DNA of 64,000 nt, taken from Camillea tinctor. Lineage: Eukaryota > Ascomycota > Sordariomycetes > Xylariales > Xylariaceae. A program made the translations under genes and the position numbers. Positions 12,711 to 24,975 of this stretch are shown here, piece after piece. The stretch lies in the NCBI GenBank assembly GCA_022578605.1, contig MU394099.1, positions 186,391 through 250,390 of the forward strand, written 5' to 3'. The stretch's first letter is position 1. Every line of letters begins with the position of its first letter. The notes under the pieces are model-generated. The model saw nothing but the letters and a program-made list of their open reading frames with translations, was not told the origin of the DNA and did not search any database.

Positions 12711-15428
12711 AAGGGGAACAGGCGGTCCTCTGGTCTATTATATTGTCAGGCAGCGAGAACAATGCGCTGATTAGAAAATAATGTACCGAATCCACCGATT
12801 AGCCAAGTAAACTCAAGGCATCCTCGAGAAATCATTGCAATATAAATATACTGGTCCTCTATTTCACTAGTCCCCATAACGAAATATATACACATCTAAA
12901 TTTTCCTGGACCATGTTGAGTTGAGGTTATGAGGTTACTTAATTAGATGGACATATATCTCTTGATGATGGGAGGACTTGTACCTTGACAGATACCCCTT
13001 ATCATCTGTTCCAGTAGATATAAACTTCGTCACGTTGCTCCACTGTCGTCTCGCGCTAACATTCCTTTCTAAGCACGTTCTGAGATACGATTGATATACC
13101 TGGGGGGAAGGGGGAGAAAAATACTGCATATAAGGCTGCTAGTTGGAAAAGAAGCATAGGCAATATCAGGCTAGCCTATGTATACCTACTTCGGTGTACA
13201 GGACTGTTTTATCATGATTACTCCATTTGACATTCAAACCGCGCATGAAGCTAGTCCGAGGGTCAGGGGACTACGAAGTGGGGACCTACAAAGTGGGTAT
13301 AAAGGCTTGAAGGGATCCTGAGTGCAGTGCCCCAAAAACATATCTTGAGCACTTATTCCGACTATAATTATAGCTGCTTAACCTCCTCGGTCCATTGAGC
13401 TCCTTGGTCAGTTAAATATAGTTTTCCATTACCATAACTCATCATTACCATGACCCAAAACGAAAGGCATGTCAATTAGACAATAATTCCCATATAACCC
13501 AATTCTTTCCTTATACGGGACGACGTAGTTCGAGACTCGACCATTAGCATCTGCTATTGATAAATTCAATGTATCGGGCAGTGACCAGGGAAAAGCCTTA
13601 TTTGGAACAATTTTCGAGGTAGGCGTTCTTTAGCTGTAATGCTCGGAGTTTATGACTTTGTCGAGCTGGGCTTTTTCGGCCTGTTCCCATGAGTTAGTGC
13701 GATGTTGTACTCTTTAGCTTGGTATGTAGGAAATGAGATCGCGGGGAGGGAGGTGGCATGCCTCAGTTAACTGGCGTGGAAGCATGCATTTCCAAAGCCC
13801 ACGGGCCCACTGCATCTTGTCAATTAATGTCCTGTCGTTGTTGGTCTACTGGTATTCTGCGCACGTAGATTGAGGTGTCTTCGCAGCCTCTTAGACTGCA
13901 GAAGAACAGGAGCAGCGCCCTTTCAGCTGCGTATGTTGCTCGAACATTGATGACCTTCATCTGTTGGTTGTTGGTTATTCAAATTGAAGGCTATGTGATG
14001 CGGTAGATAGTGGGAAAATTCTCATCAGGGGTGGAGAATAATGCATTATGGGAACTATTAGGCTTTGGCCTTCAGTAAGGCGAGGAGCTAACTGCAGGCT
14101 ACTGATGGTGGGTGTCAGCGGCTCACATTACTACTTAATTGAATGATGGAACGATCTAGGTTACATTCTGCTTCCGATGGGGGAAGAGGTGAGCAGCATA
14201 TATGGACGTGTGTACGCGGTCAGTAATTCGGCTGTAGTAATCACGCCACCCATGTAGGCAGATTTCGGCCATTCGACTTGATTGGCTTGAGGCATCATGG
14301 CTGTGAGGTGTAAGTGGTGGTAATATTAGAGGGCTGGTATGAGAAACGGTGTGAGACGATTGGCTTGACAACATATGCTACCATCTACTACATTACGATA
14401 ACTATCGCTAGAACGTGACGCTTCGCCTACAACTAAGTACTTATAATTGTATGAGAGAAATAATAAGTATGAATACTCTGGTAGGAGTGTTGAGAAGTTG
14501 TCAGAAAGTCAGACACATCAATAGGACGCTGTGCGTGATGTAACTGCTTGACTAATAAGGAAGGATGTGCTTTTTAAAAGGGAGTCACTTAATCAAAGAC
14601 ATGCATATACTGATAGGTGAAGGGCGATACACGACTATTTACTGGCGACACTTGGTTGCTCCCCCCCTAATCCATTGCTAGTGAAATCCATATTTCTCAA
14701 TATCCCCTTATATTATTCTGTGGCTGAATGTTTCAATGTTCCCCTATATAGCAGATGATGTTGTAACCTACTTGAAAGTGGGGTATGTCCTTTGCTACAC
14801 TTCTGTGATTAGTTGTATGTAGATCTTCCTCCCCCCTTCTGTAGGCTTGGTAGTCTTGCGGCAGACACCTTCTAGTGTGTATGTTTCATGGGTATGATAT
14901 GTTACTAACTCAGCCTTTGTAAACTGTAATTACAATGTCCACTGTGAAAAGTTGCGGTGTAAGACGGGGGAGGACAGGACTACGTCTTATGAAGTGCCTA
15001 GAGAAGATGTCCTTTTTTGGGAGTTGTATTTCTAGTCTCACAGGGGTGAATCAAACTGCGCCTTGTATTCGCCGAGTCCGTAGAGAGGGGGGCGATATCC
15101 TCGTTCGCATAATTATCGTTGCACTTGCTAGGCTGATTGATTTGAAGTATTAAACTTGCCGCCGTTCCCCTGTTTGCTGTTGGACACCGTGCCAATTGAT
15201 TGATGCACGACGAACCAACCTGAACCAATAGCCATTATAAAGGCGGATACGCACGTCTGAACAAGGAAACGCCACATGTACTGTGGTCTATTTGAGGGGT
15301 TCAATTCGTCTTCATATATCCGCACCATTCTACTGCCACTTAACGTCCTATATTTTCGCATTTTAACATCAACATCATTTTGCACCCTTTTAGCATCCTC
15401 TTTTATTCCAGTCCTTCAGTAGAAGAAG
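12711..15428. other. Intergenic, no gene seen
   Basis: No supported gene. Short frames on both strands (for example 14156-14374 minus and 14935-15153 plus) show no motif, no conserved-looking composition and no plausible splice partners. Confidence 0.35.
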
Positions 15429-17315
15429 ATGGATTGGGCTCGCGACGGTGTTGGGCTAAACAAGGACGACTTGAAGAGAGTCTTCAAGTATGGGTCTAAA
15501 ACAGCTACTATCCTAAGGATCAAAGAAGGACACAAGATATGTCACAAAGATTTTAGTATCATACAGGGGTAGTTCATGCCTAACATGCTTTCACAGACCG
15601 GAAACGCGCGTGTTTAACGATGGCAATTGGAAAGACAGCCTCCTAGAAGTATTAATATCCTAGAAGATGGTTTAACTAATGCTTACTAATTTGACATTCG
15701 AAGATGGTGCCATCTCCCAATGAATCGGGTCCAGGTTTAGTAATGATGTAGGTTATTGTCATATACCACGAGTTTCTAGAACGTATGCTGATGCAGCAAA
15801 CAGCATAGCGGATCGAACCAGCGAAGAAATCACAACCCGGGCTAGACAAGCCCACATCAACCTAGAGATTAGCGAACCGTCCGATAGATCTTGTACGGAA
15901 AAGTCAATGGGTTCAACTCTAACGAACCAGAGCACCGTGAATCCTACTAGCACGGCGACCGGAGGACGGCGGGAGATTCGAGTATTGCCATTTTCTCAGG
16001 CTACTTTCCAAGTAGTAACACAAATGTTTTGGACTCACCCGTCGATCAGTCGTGTAATCAGTAGGGCCGACATACCCCTATTCTCAGCTACCGAGGTGAA
16101 ACTGGAGATTGCAAATTTTAGTAGGCACAGTTCATATGGTAATATACATTCATTATAAGCTCCTCCGTCTATTTTATATACTTACTCTTTCTAGTATACA
16201 ATTATAAAACGACGAATGCATGGGCTTTTGATCTTGCCTTTACAGCTACATTTTTCCCTCAAACTGGTATCACTTACGCTATATTATTTGGCTGCCCAGA
16301 AAACATGAAGAACGAAATTATTGGAAGATTGAGCTCCGCTATGAATGATTCTGCTCATCCTCTTCTTGTTCCTGGAATCTTGGTAGAAATTGAAAGAATT
16401 AGGCACATCAAAGTAGTGGACGAGACGATTACTGAGTTAGAGAACCGAATAAGCGAGCTGGATGTTTTGGCGAATATGAGTGGTGTGGCTGATCCGGATA
16501 CAGAAAGGAAAAATCAATTAAAGAGGGAGGCCTGGTTAAACACTGGTTATCTAAGAAACCAACTGGTTACATGGAAAAATCAGCTTTCAAAGATGCTAGC
16601 GCATATGAACGAGTTGGAAGATCAAGTTTTTAGGCCTGAGCCTTCGTGTGTCAGTTTGAGATGCTCCTCGAAAGGACACTCTAAAAAGCAATGTTGCTTG
16701 AGAGATACAGAAGAGAACGGTGATAGCATATGGCGTAAAGACAAAGACCCAGAAACAAGTGTTGACAACCACATACGATGGACGGGCAACAAGATCAAGG
16801 GGCGGCTCCGAGATATAATAGAGGAGTACGACGAAAAGATCCGCGATTGCACAATGAGACTAGACGGGATGACCATGGCTACTCAGTGGGTAAGATGACT
16901 CATAAAAAACGAACCACGATAGGGAGTATTGAACTAACATGCCTACTACCTAAAAGGCCCAAGGTGAAACAAACGTCGAGATTGCGCTAGCAACTAGCAG
17001 AGACTCTCGTCACATGCGGTCTATTGCCATCTTATCTATGGTTTTTCTGCCCGGGACAGCTATTGCGGTAAGCATAAATGACCAAAACACATTTCCTAGA
17101 AGACGAGCATTTACAAGCAACTGACCCGCAATCTGTCAATACAGAGCATTTTCTCAACGTCCCTTTTTCAATGGGATGACCCCAGTGGTAATGTTATTGT
17201 GTCCAAATATCTCTGGATATACTTCGCGGTTACGATCCCTTGTACGATTATGACGGTCGGATTTTGGTATTACTTCTCGCTCTATCGTCCATCCAAGAAA
17301 AACGAGCTAGTTTAG
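15429..17315 (+). CDS. CorA-like fungal membrane protein (5 exons)
   Basis: A phase-consistent model is 15429-15568, 15741-16138, 16195-16889, 16957-17067 and 17145-17315, about 504 aa. The central part is helical and coiled-coil rich (VVDETITELENRISELDVL and DIIEEYDEKIRD). The end carries the architecture typical of fungal CorA-like proteins: a conserved SRDSRHMRSIAILSMVFLPG segment leading into a first TM helix, a short loop (SLFQWDD), then a second TM helix (WIYFAVTIPCTIMTVGFWYY) and a basic tail. The GMN motif of genuine Mg2+ CorA channels is not visible, so transport activity should not be assumed. The first intron is less certain, because 15597-15660 inside it is also open and could be coding if a 28-nt intron were spliced at 15569-15596. 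Nothing links it functionally to the neighbouring kinases. Confidence 0.8.
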
Positions 17316-19594
17316 GCACAAGGTCATTATCTTCCGGGTCAATCGCTACAGGAGCTAGAATTAATAGACAGACTGTAAAGTCACCTGGGTTTTGAACTTG
17401 CTTAGATAATGCCCTCTTTCTACCCTACACTTTTTATAATGTTGCTAAACATTATAGATTCCATATATTCATTTTTGTTTCGGTTCTTCACTATTTCTAC
17501 AAAAAACAGCGCAACAAATTGGTACTATCAGGGAGGTCTTGTTGATATATATGACAATGTAATTTATGACCAAAAACACTCTCTACAAGAGAGATAAAGG
17601 GAAATCCTGGACACCTAGGCCGGTCATCCTAGCCCATGCAGCCTACATCCATTCAGACCAGCCAATCAGGTTAGCCACTTGCCAGTTCATAAAGGCTCTA
17701 CCCCATATAAATAAGACACATCCTATATAATCCCTTCCAAGGGAGGAGAGAAGTCGACCCTTCTTTATTTTGTTCAGGAGCCCTTTTCTGGGAGGCCTTG
17801 CGTTACTGCACTGAACTGGAATTCCGATATCATGTGGACTATTCGGGGAACAGCAATACAACTAGCGATTTACAACACGATATCATGCCCCGTGGCGGCC
17901 CTACGTACCCAACCTAGGTCATACGTCAGGCTGCAGGACCCCTTTAATGACTCCTATTCGGTTGGCCCCGTTTATAATTCCACGAACCTTCTAGCCTAGG
18001 CCAGCACAATCTAAAGCACACTCACACGACCTCGTTGAAAGCAAAACTCATGTATAAAATACTGCAGCAAGATTTACGGGGAGGATGGTGATTACTTTAA
18101 CGTGGCTGCTATTAAAGACGGCTCCACAAGTGATACAAGATCTCTCATTCCTAATTGCTCGATAATCTCTTGTTGACTACAAGTCTGTATCACAACAGAA
18201 TATTTTCTGTTGTCAAAATCGGCAAAGTTTATGATAAGTCGTGACTGGGTATCACTGAATTGAGACAGGAAAGCACTGCCCCACTAGAAAACTGTGTACG
18301 CACCCGACATGTGAGAGGGTTCCAAGGTTGAGACCGGAGAACTCAGTGACGGGATACAAAAGTACAGGGATTAATACAGGTAAACAGAAAACTAATCTGT
18401 AAGGCCAGTTACGCTTTTTACCCATATGAGATGTGCATCATGAAACAGTATACAAGCTAATCACCTAACTAGCATTTATTTAATAGTCTAACTACTCATC
18501 AACTTAAATATGTGTTTCAATTAGCGAATTAGACTTGGAGTCATCGTTAAAGGGGAGTATATATTAGCTGATTGAAATGCTCACCTCTAACCCATCCCAA
18601 CCCTAAAGCGGCTGTTAGGACTGGCCAATCAAGGACTTCAATAAGCTAGTTATAACTACCCATAACGCCGTTACTTATAGTATTACACATTAATACTCTT
18701 TTGTTCCAACTGGCCCATGATCTATCATTCCTGACAGTAGTAGGTGCCCTTAATCCTCTGATAATTTCTACCAATTTATAATTCAGATGTAGTACAATCT
18801 TGATATTCGCACTGGCTTGCAATCATGATCCATGTAACTAATGCATCGCGGTTTAAATAGGCTTAAAGACAGGTTCTAAGCCTATGCTAGGCCTCTACTA
18901 CATTTTAGCTCAAGTAAGTATAAATAGTTTTATGCTTTAGGAATGATACATCATAAGATTCATGAAACTAGGTAACCCGTAGGGAATAAATGGTACCTCT
19001 AGGTATAAGTAATAGTATAGAAGGTAGTTGTAATAGTCCTAGTTTTCAATAAGGTGATTATATTGGTTCTTGCTTGACCAATCATGACATTACACGAATA
19101 ATCCTGTAAGTACCTTTCAATGGTCAAGAAAGCTCCACTTACTCTAATATCTCATACTTCTAACTTTACATTGACAAGTTTGTTGTTATAGCATTTGGGT
19201 TGCGTGAAAGATGCTCGAAGATATGGTTTGTCAGTAGACTAGAGATATACAAATAGCTCGATCATATGCTTTAACTATGGCTTAGATCCTACAGGTTCGC
19301 CATACGGGCAGAGAAAATCCTTCGAGTGACAGACTTTCCGAAATCAACATTAGCGTTGCTAATATAAACTTCCAATTGGAGGAAGGTTAGTGGTCTACAC
19401 CCTATAAAAATTCAACATTTGGGAAACCGAACCTTCTTAGATCTGTCTGGCTCATTCCACAGATGACTTAGAACCTCAAAGAAGCATGTACATATTTTGG
19501 AGTAGAGATTAGATGTTTCGCTCGTATTGGTACTCTAGACTATGGTGCAAATGACCCCTTTCGGTACCTTGCTTGCAAGAAAAACATATGCTGA
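17316..19594. other. AT-rich gene-free stretch
   Basis: No supported gene, RNA or repeat. Frames of 62-72 codons at 17409-17597 (+) and 17643-17861 (-) are uninformative. Confidence 0.35.
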
Positions 19595-19786
19595 GCTGAA
19601 GAGCAAGGAAGCAGCCCTATCAATAAGCAGGGTTTTGACCTCATTCAGGTCCGGGGCTATTCTGACAACTTGACTGATGTGTACTGCCAACATGTGAATG
19701 AGTTCTTATATCTGGTCAAAAAGGGGCTGCATCCTAAAAGTGCCCAACTATGCCATAGACTGTTGACTACCCCCTCAGGCCCTTAA
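19595..19786 (+). pseudogene. Coding-like remnant of unknown family
   Basis: A 63-codon open frame without an ATG reads as ordinary globular protein (for example KQGFDLIQVRGYSDNLTDV and VNEFLYLVKKGLHPKSAQLC). It stands out from the AT-rich noise on either side, and the upstream frame is closed by TGA at 19592. It may be a fragment of a transposon or host gene. The family was not recognised. Confidence 0.25.
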
Positions 19787-21029
19787 ACTTAAGCGAGCCT
19801 AACGCGTAGAGGTACAGCAAAATGTAATCAGCGGCCGAACAAAACCAATTCATATTTAATCTAGCATATTTAGGTAGGTGGGTGGGTAACCCATAAAATG
19901 GCAACGACGTATGTAGCCATGGTGTCTTTACTACTAGCCTGAGCATTTTTCTATACATCCGTACATATATTTCCAGATAATAAATACATTGTGTCTTCAA
20001 AGCCTTTGGTACAGATAATATTTCCGTAGACGAGGCTGCCTTTGTTCTCGGTGTGAGAGTCATATTACGAATAAATGATTTTACATTGATGCTTGCCTCT
20101 AAATAGAACCTAAGATATACAGAACGTAAACGAGAATATTCTGGACGGTGGCAATGCCCAAGCCTCTCGCCTAATGTCGCCTGACAGCTTCGTATTTGAA
20201 GAAATATTCTTGTCGCTACGCACCTATTGTTCTACTGGCTATGCTTACTATGTTACCCATAAGTGGCGTTTATATGTACCACGTGGGAATAAAAAGGGTG
20301 TGTTGCGCATGCCACTGAAATAGTATACACACCCAGTGTATATACATATTTAGACATCGCCCCATCTATCAGTCCTCCTCTCTAGGTACTATCCCGGTAC
20401 TTTCTACAAAAGGTAGTATTTAGATATGTTCCAGGCTTTTGGAACGAAGAGGGCACATTGCCACTTACTTGAGATTGGCTTGTTAACGAACACCCCGCCT
20501 TTGACTTTTAGGGCGAGCATGCGTATTAGAACCCCTTATAGCCAATCGAGAACGTAACACAGCCTGGAGAACTCGTGAATCCGCTGACATTAAAATAGCC
20601 TTGGGATACTTGCATATAGCATCTGCGAGCTTCGCAAACTCCTACAAAAATTATATGTAGAAACCCCGCCCAATGCACACATCCCTTTTCCCTCTTTTAG
20701 GAGGAGACAACGAGAAGTATCACACACAGCACAGTTTTTCAGGACTCTGTAAATGGATTGGCCACCATGAAGGAGGATCATTTTCATAGTCCTAAAAGTC
20801 CTTCCACTCTAGCAGAGGCTGAGAGCAAACACAACCGAATGTTTGATTACTAGTCAGTCCTACCTAGTATACTTCATAAGTCTCTAACTACATAGGTACA
20901 CATCATTGTTACGACTCACTTAATTAAGTAGAGTCTCCGGAAACGGAAGAACTGTTATTTCAACATACAACATTCTTGGTAAGGGAATGTAACTATTGCC
21001 AACACCGAGAGTTAGATTTCAGTAGCGAA
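19787..21029. other. Intergenic, no gene seen
   Basis: Minus frames at 19767-20063 and 20590-20787 were considered but show no domain-like pattern. No repeat was recognised until the element fragment that begins near 21030. Confidence 0.3.
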
Positions 21030-21157
21030 GGTAGCTTTCAGGGGTTAGGAAGGAACAAAGAGAGATACTTGTATATAGGAAACAGTGACACCCATAGTTG
21101 TAGTCAGATCCTCGCAACGTATTAATTACCTAAGCACTTGCTTTATCCCTTGTGACA
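21030..21157 (+). mobile_element. Truncated right end of TGTCACG-type element
   Basis: The segment shares GGTTAGGA...AAAGAGAG, AACAGTGA and CAACGTATT...TTACCTAAGCACTTGCT with the elements at 989-1298 and 11859-12356. It ends in CCCTTGTGACA, matching their right terminus with one change in the CGTGACA end. No left end with the hairpin is visible upstream, so this is a fragment. Confidence 0.45.
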
Positions 21158-21630
21158 GTAGCTATAGTTTCGATAGTTGGAAAAGGCGGCGATAGTAAAG
21201 TGTGTTTAAGTCAGCGATACCTCCTACAGTTACTTATTCTTTAGCTATTAATCTAACGCTTTATTTATCATTTGAATTCAATAGCGAGGTTCCCCAAAAT
21301 CCCCCTAACGACCATATATTGAAGATATTCTGAATCGATCTTGAATTACTGCAACTCTTCAAGTCAAGACAACGCAGAACGTGACCAACCTAGACCCACA
21401 TCTAGGAGGGCTCGTTACGCAGACCTTCAAGTTCACTACACGAGGAAACCAGTGCTATCGAATCAGCCTACTATCAACTCTTTAGTTGAATATATTACGC
21501 TCACAGTCATACTACCTGTAGCAGTACATACCGGCTTATCGAGAAATGGCGTGAAAAGTATTGGTTTCATTTACCTCACCGTCATCGTTTTTCCCATCCT
21601 CGTCATCTGTCATCCTGTGACATCTGACCT

Positions 21631-21695
21631 GTCAAGCTAAAAAGCGAACGCTAATAGCTTGTTGGCTATTAGCTTATATATAGTCCATGGCATGA
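21631..21695 (-). repeat. Hairpin repeat, subfamily B, reversed
   Basis: A perfect 9-bp stem (GCTAATAGC / GCTATTAGC at 21650-21658 and 21665-21673) is flanked by AAGCGAAC and TATATATAGTCCATG. Its reverse complement closely matches the copy at 47188-47240. It lies about 100 bases upstream of the kinase pseudogene start, within what would be its promoter. Confidence 0.5.
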
Positions 21696-21795
21696 CCATC
21701 TTTGCACATCCATTTCCCCAACGATCGCAAGACCATCTCATTCTCGCAACTCGCCTAGTTCTGATGAACACTCCCTTATACTAATCAATCAGGAT

Positions 21796-23672
21796 ATGGG
21801 ATCAATGGATAAATATAGTCTAGGCTGGCTATTTAAGAAAACCTTCAACACTGCACGGCACCATCGAGATGGCTTCTTGATTAAGGGTAAGCTCTGCAAC
21901 AATTTAATCAAAAACATTAATGGTGGAGTCTACCTACCACCTACGGCAATTTCAGAGATTCTGGACAATAACACGATCATAAAAGCTCTTCCTGGTGTAT
22001 CTGAGAAAACTATTGACATAATACACAAGGATTATGTCATCGTCTTTGCTGTGCTCTCGATGGGGGCGAAAGCACATCGAATCACTCGCTTCATCGGGAA
22101 CGTCTGTGACGACGATTTGCCATTACAGCCTGTCGAGAAGAGATCTCGGATAACAAATTTCTTTCGAAATGGCGACCAAAATCCAATCAAGCTGTTTCAA
22201 AAATGGACAAAAGCTGAACTGGAAGGATTTTATCGTTGGCAATGGGCTTTCAAGGTTCCAACCTTCGATCTGATCGATGCGGCTGGTAGGGCCGCCCCAC
22301 ATTACGATTTTGACACGGCGACTGTTCTTCCTCTGCTTCGGCCTGAGGGAGGACTTTCTGAAACGTTCAACGAGGAAGATATGGGCACATTTGGTGAAGT
22401 GTCTTGTGTTGGTAATGACCCAAGATGCCACGAATTCTACCCCATGTTGAACAAGGTGAGATAGTGTATTATTGGATCGGCTTGAAGCCAAAAAGACCTT
22501 GCAATTCTGACACAACATTATCCACAGCTTGGAATTACGACGAAGAAATTTGCTTTGAAAATTTTGAACGGAAAGATATTCAAAAATGAAAAACCTTTTC
22601 AGCATGAGGTTGAACAACTTCACCGTTTTAATGGCAGAATCAACTCCCATATCATAACGCTCTTAGCCACGTTTACGTTTAGAGGGGATATGCACTTCGT
22701 TTTCCCTTGGGCAGAGTGTAATCTTACGACGTTTTGGGACTTTCATCCCCTGGAAAGAAATGTCGATTTCATTCGATGGATCTCTGACCCACTTCATGGT
22801 TTAGTCTGTGCTCTTTGGACAATCCACGAGCCCCAAGCACTTGGGTGAAACCCCGATGAGATATGGTCGCTACGGCGATATTAAGCCTGATAACATTTTA
22901 TGCTTTCAAACAAACGATAGTCGATACATGAAACTTGCGCTGGCTGACTTCGGCTTGTTATCTCTGCATGAAGAGGGAACTCTAATATATATATCTGACA
23001 TGAACATGCAATTAACTCCAATTTACCGCCCACCTGAGTCTGACATAATAGTGTTCCAAGATCCACAGATATGAAGAATATACGATGTCTGGACTCTCGG
23101 ATGTCTCTTTATGGAGTTTATTCTTTGGGCTTTGGAAGGCCCTAAATGGCTAGAAGGGTTTCGCGAAGATAGAATCAGTCCATATATTATGGGAAGCAGT
23201 AACATCTTCTACAATATTTGTATTATTGAAGATTACACAAGGTACTATACCGACGGAAACGACCAAGTAATTGTACGGGTGAAGGGGAAGGTAGTAGAGG
23301 TGAGTCTATACAATCCAATCCATTATGTCTGATAGTAGGGTTAACAGTTGCTTTTAGTGGTTTGGCAAGATTTACAATCATTCTCGTTGCTCTGGATTCA
23401 TTTATTATATCTGAAAAACCATTGAACAGGGTATGCTTGTAATAGACAATAGGAAGCGTTTCACGGCAGAAGATCTAGAATCTAGATTGAAACTGTTTAA
23501 GGAGAAATGCCAGAATGAGGATTATTGCTTGAACTCGCACAGGTATGATGTAATGCCATCAGTTGAACCAGGAGTGGAGTTCAAGCTCTCCGAAAAGGCT
23601 AGAGATATTATCCGGTCTGGCCGGATATACCTGCCAGTTTATCGACCACCAGTATCAGAAATGGTGCTTTGA
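21796..23672 (+). pseudogene. Kinase-like paralog 3, disrupted
   Basis: Exon 1 (21796-22455, 220 codons, true ATG) and the start of exon 2 (from 22528, LGITTKKFALKIL) match paralog 2 in organisation and motif order. The frame then breaks. A one-base excess near 22846-22850 shifts HEPQALG out of frame from ETPMRYGRYGDIKPDNIL. An in-frame TGA follows at about 23072 just before DVWTLGCLFMEF. Another TGA interrupts the last exon at about 23412. The catalytic loop reads YGD instead of HGD, and the DFG motif (LADFGLLS) is kept. The last part (KEKCQNEDYC ... LPVYRPP) still aligns with paralog 2. A first intron at the same position as in paralog 2 confirms the relationship. Two stops plus a shift make real decay more likely than sequencing error. 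Confidence 0.8.
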
Positions 23673-24975
23673 TTCCTCTCTCTGTCTCTCTCTCCCTCTC
23701 TATATATACCTAAAGCTCAAGGCGCACATATCGGACGATCTCTAGAAGCTGGGGTAGGGTAATAGATCGAACTTGTAGTATGAATTTAATATCCGAAACT
23801 TAACCCAAACTATAATAAAAAGTGCACAATACGAGAAAATCAGGTCAATGGGGCGACGGACGTGAGATGAGCTGGGTTTCCTCGCCCCAGGTCATGGCCT
23901 CAAAGTTATATCGGGTTCCTAAGTTATATATGCACTAACACGATACAGAATATAAAAACGACACATATTATATATTTTTATAGGGTCGTAGAACTAGGAA
24001 CTCTATATCATGGGCTTAGAGATTAGAAATTCGACAGTTTTATAGCGAGCCCCCCTAAATGTAGGGTCTAGCTAGGTCACGTATTGCCCAACACCTATGG
24101 TAACATCCTTCCGCTTTTGTAGAGGCAGGGGAGAATACAATCGGATGATTGGTTACTAGTGTGTACTAGTCAGTTAGGCATACCCTTGCAGGCGGACGAC
24201 TTATACAGCCATACACTTTAACACCCATTTAAATAACGAATTTTTAAATAATTAAAATTTAAAAAAAATTATTATAAGAAAGAAAAGTTAATAATTACCT
24301 AGGTAATCTACTAATAAAAAATTAAAATGCTTAATTATATGGTTTTTGCTATTGTTTTTTGAATTAAGAACATGACTAGGTTGAGTGAGTGTCGGGTGTT
24401 TTTTGACGTCCGCCTGCCTTGTAAGTCTCTACACATCATAGCAAAACTTGAGCTACTTGGTAATAGCCCGCGTGCATCAAATCTGTACAGCTTACTTCTC
24501 CCAATTCCTACTTTAAGAGTAGAGATCGGACCTCTCATGTCGATTAACTCTCCCACCGTGAGAGCCCAAAGGCTAAAACCCAGGAACTGAACGCTGCTTA
24601 GTGGCTTAGGATTAATAGTAAAGAGGCGAGCGGGGAACCAAAGAATCGTTTATGACCATATAGGTCGTAACAGAGTATAGGGGTTTACCCCCCTAGACAC
24701 ACGGGGCTCAGGACACAACCGGGTCTATTGCCGTAAGCTATCAAGCTATCGTGTGTGTTTATATCTAGATGGAAAGGGGAAGAAAACAGATGCTGGGACC
24801 AAAAGGGGTGCGAACCAATAAACCCAAAGCCTGCCGAGTCATCAATGTGACGTGAGGGTTCGTCATATGGAGCAGGAGGAGAAAGCGCTAGATTTTATGT
24901 GTGCCTTTCTACCGTACAAGAACTTAAAATCATGTCTTAACTACTGGAGAGCCATACTTGTTTCCACCAGGATGA
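23673..24975. other. Intergenic, AT-rich, no gene seen
   Basis: A pyrimidine-rich CT run follows the kinase pseudogene (about 23675-23702), and a very AT-rich block lies near 24235-24330. No supported gene. Confidence 0.35.

Noticed and set aside
21341..21640. 99-codon hydrophobic plus frame upstream of the third kinase
   Set aside because: It starts with TTG, has no domain and overlaps the hairpin-repeat flank; chance opening is as likely.
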